From Flavobacterium sp. HBTb2-11-1 (GTDB lineage: Bacteria > Bacteroidota > Bacteroidia > Flavobacteriales > Flavobacteriaceae): a stretch of 64,000 bases of DNA. The notes below the pieces were generated by a model. It saw only the letters and a list, made by a program, of their open reading frames with translations, was not told the origin of the DNA and ran no database searches. The stretch is taken from the NCBI RefSeq assembly GCF_009826975.1, contig NZ_WUMO01000008.1:1-64000 (forward strand), given 5' to 3'. The translations under genes were made by a program, and so were the position numbers. Position 1 is the stretch's first letter. Each line of letters opens with the position of its first letter. Positions 27,464-35,814 of the stretch are shown one piece after another.

Positions 27464-27526
27464 ATTTTTTAAATGGAATAACCATAATTGAAATGAAAAA
27501 AATATTTCAATTTTGTGTGCTTCTCT

Positions 27527-29119
27527 TTATAAATCAGTTATTGGACTATATTTAGGAACCAAAGTTTTCATAACAATCCAACCTGTTAAGTAGCAAACGG
27601 CACAAATAGAGAAAATAATCATATATCCAGAGTTTATACCATCAACAACCGTCTCCCCAGATTTTGATAATAATTTCAAAAACTCGGCTAAATTCGCAAC
27701 ACCTCTCTCTTTTAAAAATGCTTTCTCAGTTTCTGGATTTAAAAATTGTGGATATTTTGCTAATAAAGATTGCCCGTCTACCAAGCTCCAGTTTCGCTGG
27801 GTAAAATCAAACAAAACACCTGATCCCTTATTAATTATAGTTGAACCAACTCCACCTGCTAAACCTCCGATTCCTGTAATAGTTGCAATTGCTTTTTTAG
27901 GAAACATATCTCCTACTGTTGTAAAGATGTTTGCCGACCAAGATTGGTGCGCTGCACCTGCAATTCCGATGATGATTACTGGAACCCAGTAACTAATATA
28001 TCCTAATGGCTGCGCTATTAAAGCTAACAATGGGAAAAAAGCAAAAATTAACATCGCTCTCATTCTTCCTTCATACGGATTCATTCCTTTTTTCTCTACG
28101 AAATAAGTCGGCAGCCATCCTCCAATAATAGACAATAAGGTAATCATATACAGCACAAACAATGGCAATGCCGCTTCTGTTGAATCCATTCCGTAAACCG
28201 AACTTAAATACGCTGGAGTCCAGAATAAGAAAAACCACCACACACCGTCTGTCATAAATTTACCAAATGCAAAAGCCCAAGTTTGTTTGTATTTAAAACA
28301 ATCTGCTAAAGACACTTTACCTCCAGCTTCTGGTTTAAAACCGATTTTACTGTCTTCAATATCATCTTGCTGAATATAAGCCAATTCTTCTGGTGTAACT
28401 TTCGAATGTCTTTCTGGTTTATCGTACATAAACATCCAGAATCCCATCCATACAAATCCCAAAGCTCCAATAATGATAAATGACATTTCCCAACCGAAGT
28501 ATTTTGCAATAAAAGGAATTGTAACCGGAGCCGCCAAAGCTCCTACTGTAGCACCTGCATTAAAAATACTGGTTGCAAAGGCTCTGTCTTTTTTAGGAAA
28601 ATATTCTGCAGTTGTTTTAATTGCTGCAGGGAAATTTCCTGCTTCTCCAACTGCTAAAACGAAACGCGCAAAAATAAATAAAGCCACACTTACATTGATT
28701 ACCAACGCTGTATCGCTTATTGTACTGATTATCTCTTTTGAACCATGAAAACTCACAAACCATTCTCCCGCAATAATTCCTGAAGTTGCAATTCCGCAGA
28801 AAGCGTGAAGACAAGCTCCAACAGACCAAATTCCAATTGCCCAAAGAAATCCTTTTTTAGTATCTAACCAATCTACAAATCTGCCTGCAAATAATAATGA
28901 AACTGCATAGAAAATAGAAAATAAAGCAGTGATATTTCCATAATCGTTATTGGTCCAGTGAAACTCTGGCGCAATAAAATCACTCCAGGTTAAAGAAAGT
29001 ACTTGTCTGTCCAAATAATTAATTGTAGTTGCAAAAAATAATAATGCACAAATACTCCAACGGTATTTCCCTGTGGTTTTGAGACTCTGATTTACTGCAA
29101 CGGTTTCGGTTTGATTCAT
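27527..29119 (-). CDS. exuT: Hexuronate MFS transporter, ExuT-like
   Basis: A 530-residue major-facilitator protein of the anion:cation symporter (ACS) family, predicted to bring galacturonate or related uronates across the inner membrane. About twelve transmembrane segments are visible, starting YRWSICALLFFATTINYLDR, whose NYLDRQVLS motif is typical of ExuT. It is about 100 residues longer than E. coli ExuT, from an insert near residue 115-135 (WFVSFHGSKEIIS) and a large hydrophilic insert before the last segment (about 440-500). It has its own operator-controlled promoter (29228-29271), separate from kduI. Confidence 0.92.
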   Translation of the reverse strand: MNQTETVAVNQSLKTTGKYRWSICALLFFATTINYLDRQVLSLTWSDFIAPEFHWTNNDYGNITALFSIFYAVSLLFAGRFVDWLDTKKGFLWAIGIWSVGACLHAFCGIATSGIIAGEWFVSFHGSKEIISTISDTALVINVSVALFIFARFVLAVGEAGNFPAAIKTTAEYFPKKDRAFATSIFNAGATVGALAAPVTIPFIAKYFGWEMSFIIIGALGFVWMGFWMFMYDKPERHSKVTPEELAYIQQDDIEDSKIGFKPEAGGKVSLADCFKYKQTWAFAFGKFMTDGVWWFFLFWTPAYLSSVYGMDSTEAALPLFVLYMITLLSIIGGWLPTYFVEKKGMNPYEGRMRAMLIFAFFPLLALIAQPLGYISYWVPVIIIGIAGAAHQSWSANIFTTVGDMFPKKAIATITGIGGLAGGVGSTIINKGSGVLFDFTQRNWSLVDGQSLLAKYPQFLNPETEKAFLKERGVANLAEFLKLLSKSGETVVDGINSGYMIIFSICAVCYLTGWIVMKTLVPKYSPITDL

Positions 29120-29227
29120 AGTAAGTGGGTATTATAGTTTTATAATTTTTGGCAATCTTAAAAGACTATATTTACTGCTTTCCAAAAATAGCATAATCAA
29201 TAAATTAACACCTTCAAAGAAAAACAA

Positions 29228-29271
29228 TGTAATCGATTGCACAAATATAGTTTTTAATCTGTACAATCCAA
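29228..29271 (-). promoter_or_regulatory. exuT promoter with abutting LacI operator
   Basis: On the minus strand TTG (29269-29271), a 19-base spacer and TATATTTG (29242-29249) form a good promoter. It is followed with no gap by TGCAATCGATTACA (29228-29241). This is the third copy of the same composite. The leader to the exuT ATG is about 110 bases. Confidence 0.8.
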
Positions 29272-29527
29272 ATAATATTGTGTAAAAAAATAATTTAGTT
29301 CGTTAAAATAAACATATTATATAAAAAAAGGAATACAAAATTACACATTAAACAATATATTTGTTAAAAGCCAATAGGTGAAATTTATACTTTTGTTGGG
29401 GTAAAATTGTCCCAAAAGCCAACTTTAAGCAAACCAATTTTATGTATTTTTAAATTCTTCTGTTTATCGGTTGCATTTTCAAATACAAAAACATAAATAT
29501 TTACAAAACAAATAATTACAATTTAAA
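29272..29527. other. Divergent intergenic region exuT / esterase
   Basis: Very AT-rich. Two plus-strand TAnnTTTG boxes, TATATTTG (29356-29363) and TACTTTTG (29388-29395), could serve the esterase gene, but neither has a well-spaced TTG. Otherwise I see nothing here. Confidence 0.4.
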
Positions 29528-30466
29528 GTGAAACACACCAAAACACAATCTTTAAGAACAATTACCTTGAGTTTTCTCCTTTTTTCTGGATTATTTTCTA
29601 TAAGGGCCCAAAATCAGACTATACCGCTTTGGAACAAAATCCCTGATGAAATAAAAGCAACCGATTACAAAGAAAAAGAAATCTTAAAAGACGGAAAATT
29701 GCAGAGCACAAGCCAAGTTTCTGTACCCACTTTGAGTATTTTTATTCCGAAAGAAGTAAAGCCAAATCAAACTGCTGTGGTAATTTGCCCGGGAGGCGGT
29801 TACACGCATTTAGCATTTGAAAAAGAAGGAACAAAAGTGGCAGAATGGTTCAATAGTATTGGTATTGCCGCTTTTGTTTTGAAATATAGAATGCCAACCG
29901 ATCTCACTATGAAAAATAAAAGTGTTGGACCACTGCAAGATGCTCAGGAGGCTATTCGTTACGTGAGACAAAATGCAGCAAAATGGAATATTGATCCCAA
30001 CAAAATTGGAATTTTAGGTTTTTCCGCGGGAGGTCATTTGGCTTCGACTGCTTCAACTCATTATGATAATAAGGTGTATGAATCGGCATACAAAGTAAGT
30101 GCGCGTCCTGATTTTTCTCTTTTGATTTATCCTGTAATCTCAATGGAAAACGAAATCACGCATAAAGGCTCTCAAACCAATTTGCTTGGAAATAATCCTT
30201 CAAAAGAGTTAATAGATTCTTTTTCGAACGAAAAGAAAGTCACTTCTAAAACCCCGCCCACTTTCTTAATTCATGCTACAGATGATACAGTCGTAATTCC
30301 AGAAAACAGTATTAATTATTATTTGGCATTAAAGAAAAATGGCGTTTCAGCTGAGATGCATGTATATGAAAAAGGTGGCCACGGATTTGGATTGGGAGTT
30401 GCTGATACTAGTAAATTTTGGACTAGAGATTGCGAAGAATGGCTTAAATCAAACGGATATAATTAA
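29528..30466 (+). CDS. Exported alpha/beta-hydrolase, acetyl xylan esterase-like
   Basis: A 312-residue exported hydrolase (signal peptide about 1-28, ending SIRAQ), using a GTG start directly after an AT-rich leader. The oxyanion motif is CPGGGYTHL, the nucleophile Ser lies in GFSAGGHLAS, the Asp in HATDDTVV and the His in GGHGFGLG, so the triad is complete. It belongs to the carbohydrate-esterase-like alpha/beta-hydrolases found in hemicellulose and pectin loci. It is convergent with the xusC-like gene and separated from it by a strong palindrome. Its place beside the uronate regulon suggests an acetylated plant glycan substrate, but no LacI operator is seen upstream. Confidence 0.87.
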   Translation: MKHTKTQSLRTITLSFLLFSGLFSIRAQNQTIPLWNKIPDEIKATDYKEKEILKDGKLQSTSQVSVPTLSIFIPKEVKPNQTAVVICPGGGYTHLAFEKEGTKVAEWFNSIGIAAFVLKYRMPTDLTMKNKSVGPLQDAQEAIRYVRQNAAKWNIDPNKIGILGFSAGGHLASTASTHYDNKVYESAYKVSARPDFSLLIYPVISMENEITHKGSQTNLLGNNPSKELIDSFSNEKKVTSKTPPTFLIHATDDTVVIPENSINYYLALKKNGVSAEMHVYEKGGHGFGLGVADTSKFWTRDCEEWLKSNGYN

Positions 30467-30472
30467 AAAAAT

Positions 30473-30502
30473 AAAGGCAAAACTTTTAAAAGTTTTGCCT
30501 TT
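30473..30502. terminator. Bidirectional terminator palindrome
   Basis: A perfect 30-bp palindrome, AAAGGCAAAACTTTT plus its complement, lies between two convergent genes (esterase stop at 30466, xusC-like stop at 30549). The symmetric AAAA/TTTT tails could terminate transcription in both directions. Confidence 0.7.
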
Positions 30503-30548
30503 TATCAAAAAAAAACAAAAAGGAATTAAAAAACTAATTTTAATATGT

Positions 30549-31985
30549 TTAAACAGCAACTTCTTGTTCTGTTGTATTTTTCACTTTAGGAACGGAAATT
30601 GCTTTAGTTGCCACTTTTGATTTTGCAGCAGGTTTCTTTTTGCCAAATTTCTGTTTTCCCCACCAGATAATAAATCCTGTAATAGGCAAACTGGCAGAAA
30701 TCAAACTAGCCAAAAATGCAATAATTTTCCCTGTAAGTCCAAGAACACTTCCTACGTGAATGTCATAATTCATACGTCTGATTTTGTCTGGAATATTGGC
30801 TTCAATATATTTTCCTGAAAAAGGGGTTTTAATCGAAATTTCTTTCAAAGTCTGCTGATCAAAACTATATCGGTCCATATTATAAAAGGTATGTCTCTGT
30901 TTATAAACAAAAGCACCAATCGGATCTGCAGGTTTCGCAGGAATACTGATCATAATTCCGGCTGCCTGAGGATTTTCTTTTTTTAGATTCATTAAAACTT
31001 TATCGGCTGTTGTAATATTAAATGCTGTTACGTGGGTGATATCAGATTTTGGAGATTCACGATTCTCAACCAAAGGTTTTCCTCCAGATGTTACCCAATA
31101 TAAAGATTTGCTCCACCATCCGAAACTCCAAACTAAGCCTGTTACGGCAATAAAAAACAGAAAAATGCAGCTGTAAAAACCAAATACATTGTGCATGTCA
31201 TAATTGACACGTTTAAAGCTGGCATCCCATTTAATTTTAAAACTTTTATCAATAATGGACTTAATCCATTTTGTGGGCCACCATAAAACAATACCTGAGA
31301 TCAGCAAAACAACAAAGATTAAAACTGCGACTCCGACAATGGGTCTCCCAATATCATAAGGAAGCCATAAAGCACGATGTCCGTTTAAAATCCATCTGAA
31401 AAAATCTGGCGATTCTCCTCTAGTAAAAGTTTTTACATGTAATATATCTCCCGTATACGGATTCATGTAAACACTTATAAAAGTTCCTTGCCTTCTTCCG
31501 CCTTTACGCTTTTCGCCCTTTCCTTTTCCTTTTTCTTTTTCGTTGGACTGAGCTTTTAATTCTGATTTTCCTTTTGCATTTTGATTATTAGCAACATCTT
31601 TTCTTGCTTTTTTATGCTCTCCTTTCTCATTACGATCTCCCTTTTCACTCTCTTCTTTTTTCTCCACAAAATAACCAACAATAGCCGCTTCATCTTTTCC
31701 GCCAAAAGTCACGCTGGTTGCTTTTTTGTCTTTCATTTTTTTATCAGCAATCGAGACTAATTGCGAAGGCAGTAAAAATGCTTCTTTCTGAGGTTTTACA
31801 AAACGCCAGTCTTCAATACAATCTTTTATTTCATTTTCAAAAACATAAATACAGCCTGTAAGACTGACAATGACCACAATGATTCCAGATGCTAGACCAA
31901 GCCACAAATGCAGCCAAGCCATAATACGCTTAAAAAGCGACTTTTTACTTTTTTTCTTATTATTTGGTTTTGAAGAAGAAAACAT
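30549..31985 (-). CDS. xusC: PepSY-domain inner-membrane protein, XusC-like
   Basis: A 478-residue membrane protein of the PepSY-associated TM family. The N-terminal segment KRIMAWLHLWLGLASGIIVVIVSLTG is followed by a periplasmic part, a second membrane helix (VGVAVLIFVVLLISGIVLWW), a third near YSCIFLFFIAVTGLVWSFGW and a last one near IIAFLASLISASLPITGFIIWWG. In Bacteroides the order TonB receptor / DUF4374 lipoprotein / PepSY protein defines the XusABC xenosiderophore system, where the PepSY protein is thought to help release iron by reduction. This three-gene order is the same. A Lys/Glu/Gly-rich insert of about 60 residues (DNA about 31490-31675) is unusual. Confidence 0.88.
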   Translation of the reverse strand: MFSSSKPNNKKKSKKSLFKRIMAWLHLWLGLASGIIVVIVSLTGCIYVFENEIKDCIEDWRFVKPQKEAFLLPSQLVSIADKKMKDKKATSVTFGGKDEAAIVGYFVEKKEESEKGDRNEKGEHKKARKDVANNQNAKGKSELKAQSNEKEKGKGKGEKRKGGRRQGTFISVYMNPYTGDILHVKTFTRGESPDFFRWILNGHRALWLPYDIGRPIVGVAVLIFVVLLISGIVLWWPTKWIKSIIDKSFKIKWDASFKRVNYDMHNVFGFYSCIFLFFIAVTGLVWSFGWWSKSLYWVTSGGKPLVENRESPKSDITHVTAFNITTADKVLMNLKKENPQAAGIMISIPAKPADPIGAFVYKQRHTFYNMDRYSFDQQTLKEISIKTPFSGKYIEANIPDKIRRMNYDIHVGSVLGLTGKIIAFLASLISASLPITGFIIWWGKQKFGKKKPAAKSKVATKAISVPKVKNTTEQEVAV

Positions 31986-32010
31986 AATTGGATAGATAAA
32001 TAGGATAAAT

Positions 32011-32048
32011 AAAAAAACCGCAAGTACTCATAAAAAAGCACTTACGGT
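32011..32048 (-). terminator. Hairpin with T-run between xusB-like and xusC-like genes
   Basis: Arms 32017-32027 and 32038-32048 pair completely in the minus-strand RNA if two G-U pairs are allowed, but would have A-C mismatches in plus-strand RNA, so the structure is for minus-strand transcripts. Seven T follow it. It lies between the second and third genes of the iron operon and could reduce xusC expression relative to xusAB. Confidence 0.65.
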
Positions 32049-32057
32049 AAAAAAATA

Positions 32058-33290
32058 TTAGTATTTTAATTTTTGGATTGCAGTAATTTGTCCGCCTTCA
32101 ACTTTCATACCTTTTGTCGCAACGGCTGTTGTACCGTTGATTGAGTAAATCCAGTTTCCGTCAGGAGTATTGATACCTACAATTGCAGAATTTCCGTCTT
32201 CTGAAGTAATATTATAACGGCTAGTTACAGAAGTCAATGTTGCAGGCGCATTAGTTACCCATGTAAATGTTTGGTTGTAAACGTCTGCGATTGCCATTTT
32301 AACTGCACCATTGTTTTTACCCACATTTCCATACATTAACAATAAGAATTTACCTTTCGAAATATAAGTAGTAGAAGAAATTTTATATCCACCAGATTTT
32401 TCCTGAACGTTAAAGAAATAAGATTTGTCAAATTCTGTAGTTCCTTTTTTGATTCTCACAATCGCAGAAGGTTTTGTAGAAGTCATCACAGCGTTGCTAG
32501 TAGCAATTGCTCCAGAGAAACCGTAGGCATCTCCATTTTCGTCTTGGAATAATCCGTTTGTGAAATAAGCCCCTAAATAACTGGTACGGTTATCTTTGAT
32601 TACTTTTTCTAATTTCAATTCTGGGTAATTGTAAACTGCAACCCATGTACTATCTGGATTTGCAGTACCAAAATTGTCTACTCCGTCTCCTTTGATACTC
32701 ATGTAAGGCATATAGACTTTATCTCCCACCTGAGTCGCCCAAGTAAAGAAAGCTCTTTCTCCGTTTCCGGCCAATTTTTTAGTGTCTTGCTGTGCTTCGC
32801 CAGTAATAAGCGATTTTTCAGCGTCGATTTTGTACATAGAAGCGATAGAGGCACCGCTCCTTGGAACTTTAATCGTCAAAATATCTTTGTTTACAGCAGC
32901 AAATACGTGTACTGTTTCTGCTTGGAAATCAGATTTTTTAACCAATTTTCCTTCACCGTTTAAATTATAAGTTGTTACAGCTCCTGGATTTCCTTGTCCG
33001 TAAAGCAAACTAAAGAAGTTATTTTGCGCTGTAATGTAATAACGATATGTTCCATCCTGCTCCAATCCGTTTCCTGTGGTGGTAATAGAACCTGTAGACA
33101 CATCATCTGCAGTTAATAAATAATCTGCAATTCCCGCTGCTCCAGTTGTTGCAGTAATAATATATTTCGTTTTTCCTGTATCAGTTCCGCCGCCAGTTTC
33201 TCCTCCTGATTTATCTGAATCACTGCTGCAAGAAAAAGCTGTAAAGGCTAAAACAGCTGATAATAAAGCTAATGTTGTACTTTTTTTCAT
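32058..33290 (-). CDS. xusB: DUF4374 surface lipoprotein, XusB-like
   Basis: A 410-residue lipoprotein (lipobox AFSC, Cys21) followed by a Ser/Gly/Asp-rich linker and a beta-propeller-like DUF4374 domain. In Bacteroides XusB, a DUF4374 protein, binds ferric xenosiderophores at the cell surface and hands them to its TonB receptor. Here the gene follows the receptor gene by 26 bases and precedes the PepSY gene, the same order. Visible repeats are the blade-like ITATTGAAGIADYLLTADDV and ERAFFTWATQVGDKVYMPYM segments. Function is inferred from family and gene order; the ligand is unknown. Confidence 0.87.
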   Translation of the reverse strand: MKKSTTLALLSAVLAFTAFSCSSDSDKSGGETGGGTDTGKTKYIITATTGAAGIADYLLTADDVSTGSITTTGNGLEQDGTYRYYITAQNNFFSLLYGQGNPGAVTTYNLNGEGKLVKKSDFQAETVHVFAAVNKDILTIKVPRSGASIASMYKIDAEKSLITGEAQQDTKKLAGNGERAFFTWATQVGDKVYMPYMSIKGDGVDNFGTANPDSTWVAVYNYPELKLEKVIKDNRTSYLGAYFTNGLFQDENGDAYGFSGAIATSNAVMTSTKPSAIVRIKKGTTEFDKSYFFNVQEKSGGYKISSTTYISKGKFLLLMYGNVGKNNGAVKMAIADVYNQTFTWVTNAPATLTSVTSRYNITSEDGNSAIVGINTPDGNWIYSINGTTAVATKGMKVEGGQITAIQKLKY

Positions 33291-33316
33291 TGTATTATGG
33301 TGTTTGTATTAAAAAT

Positions 33317-35707
33317 TTAATTATTTGATTTGCTGAAATAATATCTCAACTTGATGTAAAAAGCTCTGCTAGGTTTTTGTAATGAGAAATTGTCATAAAG
33401 CTTGTTGTCAAGAAAGTTTTTGCATTCAAAAGCAATATTGTATTTCCCATTTGCCATGGTATAAACAGCATTTAAATCGTGGCTGAACTGCTGCGGAATT
33501 TCTAGTTTACTGTCCTTACTTCCCATACTTGGCCAAGACAAATAATACGTATGGACATAAAGCAGATTATAGCCAACAGACAGATTATTTCCTTTTTTCC
33601 AAACATTATTAAAGAACACTGTCGCATCTGCATTTCCAAAAAGGTATGGCATGTTTGGAATTCGGTCATTATAAAAAGGAGACACATAATTTTGATTTGG
33701 CTCGTACATTGTTTTGTTCCTAATATTCTGGTACGTTGCGTTGAAACCAGCCGTAAAACGACTTCCATACGAGTATCTAATCTCACCATCGATACCATAA
33801 TTGGTCACTTTTCCCTGATTGACATTGGTAGTCATCGTCTGATTATTATTCAATGTCGGACGAATAAAATCGACTGCATTTCTATGCAAAAGATTCACAT
33901 CAAATGATAAAGCATTTTTTTCGCGGAAACTAGTCTGATAACTCGCTCCTAAATTATAGTTGTTGCTTGATTCTGGTTTTAAGGAAAGGTTTCCTTCTAA
34001 ATTATCATTTACATTACCAAATATTTCCTCTGGAGTTGGCAATCTATAAGTCTTTTCATAAGAAGCCTTTATCTGCAGATTACGTCTCCAGTAATAACTC
34101 GTAGCTGCACCGTAACCCGTTGTAGAAGTATGGTCTACATATTTCTGATAGGCAATATCTCCAGCGTTTCCAGACGGATTATAACTTCTTGAATAGGTAG
34201 TTTTTAATGAATAATCTTTTAAGAATACAGAAGTGCTCCATTTATCATTATAATCTAATTTATACCCCAATCCTAAAACATTTTTTTGTGTTTTTTTAGG
34301 CTGTTTATAAACCAAAGATTCTGGAACCAACTCGTCACTTTCTTTACGATCGAACGTATTAAACGTGTTATTGACCATAAAAGAATGTCTCTCGTTAAGT
34401 GAATAAGTTGCATTGGCCGTTGCAATACCATTGTTGTTATAGAACTTACGAAGCGTACGGCTTCTTTCTCCCCCAGCCCCTTCATACTGTTTGTAATCGC
34501 CAAACCAATTGTATCTTCTAAAAACGGTATCGATATTCTGTTCGTAACCAAAATTGTAATTCCCCGTTACATTAACATTCAGTCCTTTAGTAAATAAATC
34601 TTTAACCTGATATTTTAAAGTTGGCATCACAATGCTTCCTTTTCTATAAATCTGTCCGAACACGCTAACCATTCTGGCACCTGTTTGTATATCGGCTTTA
34701 TTTTCCCCTCCCGTAAAACCAATCATCAATTTATCGGCATATTTTTTCCCAGTTATTCCGACATTTAAAATCACTGTTTCGTTGCGGTATTTATCATGAA
34801 AACGTCGCACTCTCTGATTCGGAAAATAAGCTCCCGTATTTAAATCGGCCACATCAACATTTACCCAATAATCATTATCAGAGTAGTTCTGAAAGGCATT
34901 AATTTCTGTAGTAAAACCACTCTTAGCAGTATAACCAGCGTTGATGCTTGAACGATGCGTATTAAAAGATCCGAAAGAATACGAAGCATCTACAAAAGTT
35001 CTTGGTTTGCTGTTCGTAACAATGTTTATCGCTCCTCCCAAAGCATCTCCGCCAAGCCAAATTGGCACAACGCCTTTGTACACTTCTACACGATCGGCTA
35101 GATTGATCGGAATGTTATTCATTTGAAAAGAAGAACCAAAATTATCCATCGGAACTCCGTCAATAAAAACCTTAATCTGATTTCCTGAGAATCCGTTAAT
35201 AGAAAGTTCTGATCTTGAACCCACTCCGCCCGCTTCACGGTTGCGAACACCAGAAACACGGTCTAAAGCATGCGATAAATCTAGAGTTGAATTATGAAGT
35301 TTTTTAGCATCAATAGCTGTTACACTGTAAGCTTGTTTATTTACCTTGTCAGTTTGCGATCTTCCTAGAACTGTTACACTTTCTAACTCTTGCAATTGGC
35401 TGTCCATTGTAATTGAAACCTCTAAATTACCTGAGACTTCAATTTGTTTTTTCTGAACCGCAAATCCCATTGCAGAGATTTTCAGTGTATGTTTTCCTGA
35501 TGGTACATTTTTTAAAATATAATTTCCGTTTTCATCCGAAATAACACTCAAGCCAGTTTTTTCGATAATGACTGTTGCAAACGGTATTGTTTCTCCAGAA
35601 TTTTCGACCACCTTGCCAGTTACCGTAAAATCTTGATTTTGCTGGGAAAATGATAAGAACGTAGTTAGAAAAAATAAAGTGGCAAATAAAAATTTTTGAG
35701 TCGACAT
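33317..35707 (-). CDS. xusA: TonB-dependent siderophore receptor, XusA-like
   Basis: A 796-residue outer-membrane receptor. The signal peptide (about 1-21, ending LSFSQ) is followed by a carboxypeptidase-regulatory-like domain (about 26-105), then the plug (ALDRVSGVRNREAGGVGSRSELSINGFSGNQIKVFIDGVPMDNF), then a TonB-dependent barrel ending LRYYFSKSNN. Unlike the SusC protein it has no SusD partner; its neighbours are DUF4374 and PepSY genes, so iron-siderophore uptake is much more likely than glycan uptake. A -7 box (35743-35750) and AraC-type direct repeats (35778-35811) lie upstream. Confidence 0.9.
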   Translation of the reverse strand: MSTQKFLFATLFFLTTFLSFSQQNQDFTVTGKVVENSGETIPFATVIIEKTGLSVISDENGNYILKNVPSGKHTLKISAMGFAVQKKQIEVSGNLEVSITMDSQLQELESVTVLGRSQTDKVNKQAYSVTAIDAKKLHNSTLDLSHALDRVSGVRNREAGGVGSRSELSINGFSGNQIKVFIDGVPMDNFGSSFQMNNIPINLADRVEVYKGVVPIWLGGDALGGAINIVTNSKPRTFVDASYSFGSFNTHRSSINAGYTAKSGFTTEINAFQNYSDNDYWVNVDVADLNTGAYFPNQRVRRFHDKYRNETVILNVGITGKKYADKLMIGFTGGENKADIQTGARMVSVFGQIYRKGSIVMPTLKYQVKDLFTKGLNVNVTGNYNFGYEQNIDTVFRRYNWFGDYKQYEGAGGERSRTLRKFYNNNGIATANATYSLNERHSFMVNNTFNTFDRKESDELVPESLVYKQPKKTQKNVLGLGYKLDYNDKWSTSVFLKDYSLKTTYSRSYNPSGNAGDIAYQKYVDHTSTTGYGAATSYYWRRNLQIKASYEKTYRLPTPEEIFGNVNDNLEGNLSLKPESSNNYNLGASYQTSFREKNALSFDVNLLHRNAVDFIRPTLNNNQTMTTNVNQGKVTNYGIDGEIRYSYGSRFTAGFNATYQNIRNKTMYEPNQNYVSPFYNDRIPNMPYLFGNADATVFFNNVWKKGNNLSVGYNLLYVHTYYLSWPSMGSKDSKLEIPQQFSHDLNAVYTMANGKYNIAFECKNFLDNKLYDNFSLQKPSRAFYIKLRYYFSKSNN

Positions 35708-35742
35708 ATATTTAATTAGACTAATTATAAATAACTTTGCTG

Positions 35743-35750
35743 CAAAAATA
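35743..35750 (-). promoter_or_regulatory. Putative -7 box of the xusABC-like operon
   Basis: TATTTTTG on the minus strand matches TAnnTTTG, 35 bases upstream of the receptor start codon. The -33 region is poor, as expected for an activator-dependent promoter; the direct repeats at 35778-35811 lie where an AraC activator would bind. Confidence 0.5.
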
Positions 35751-35777
35751 CCATCAACGTCTTGAAAAAAGATAGGG

Positions 35778-35811
35778 AAAAACGGATTATTATTTTGTAA
35801 AAACGGATTAT
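35778..35811. promoter_or_regulatory. Two 13-bp direct repeats 21 bp apart, AraC-type site
   Basis: AAAAACGGATTAT occurs at 35778-35790 and again at 35799-35811, exactly 21 bases apart (two helical turns), the spacing typical of tandem half-sites for AraC-family proteins. The site lies between the divergent receptor and AraC genes, ending four bases before the AraC start codon, so it could both activate xusA and control the regulator. Confidence 0.65.
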
Positions 35812-35814
35812 ATT

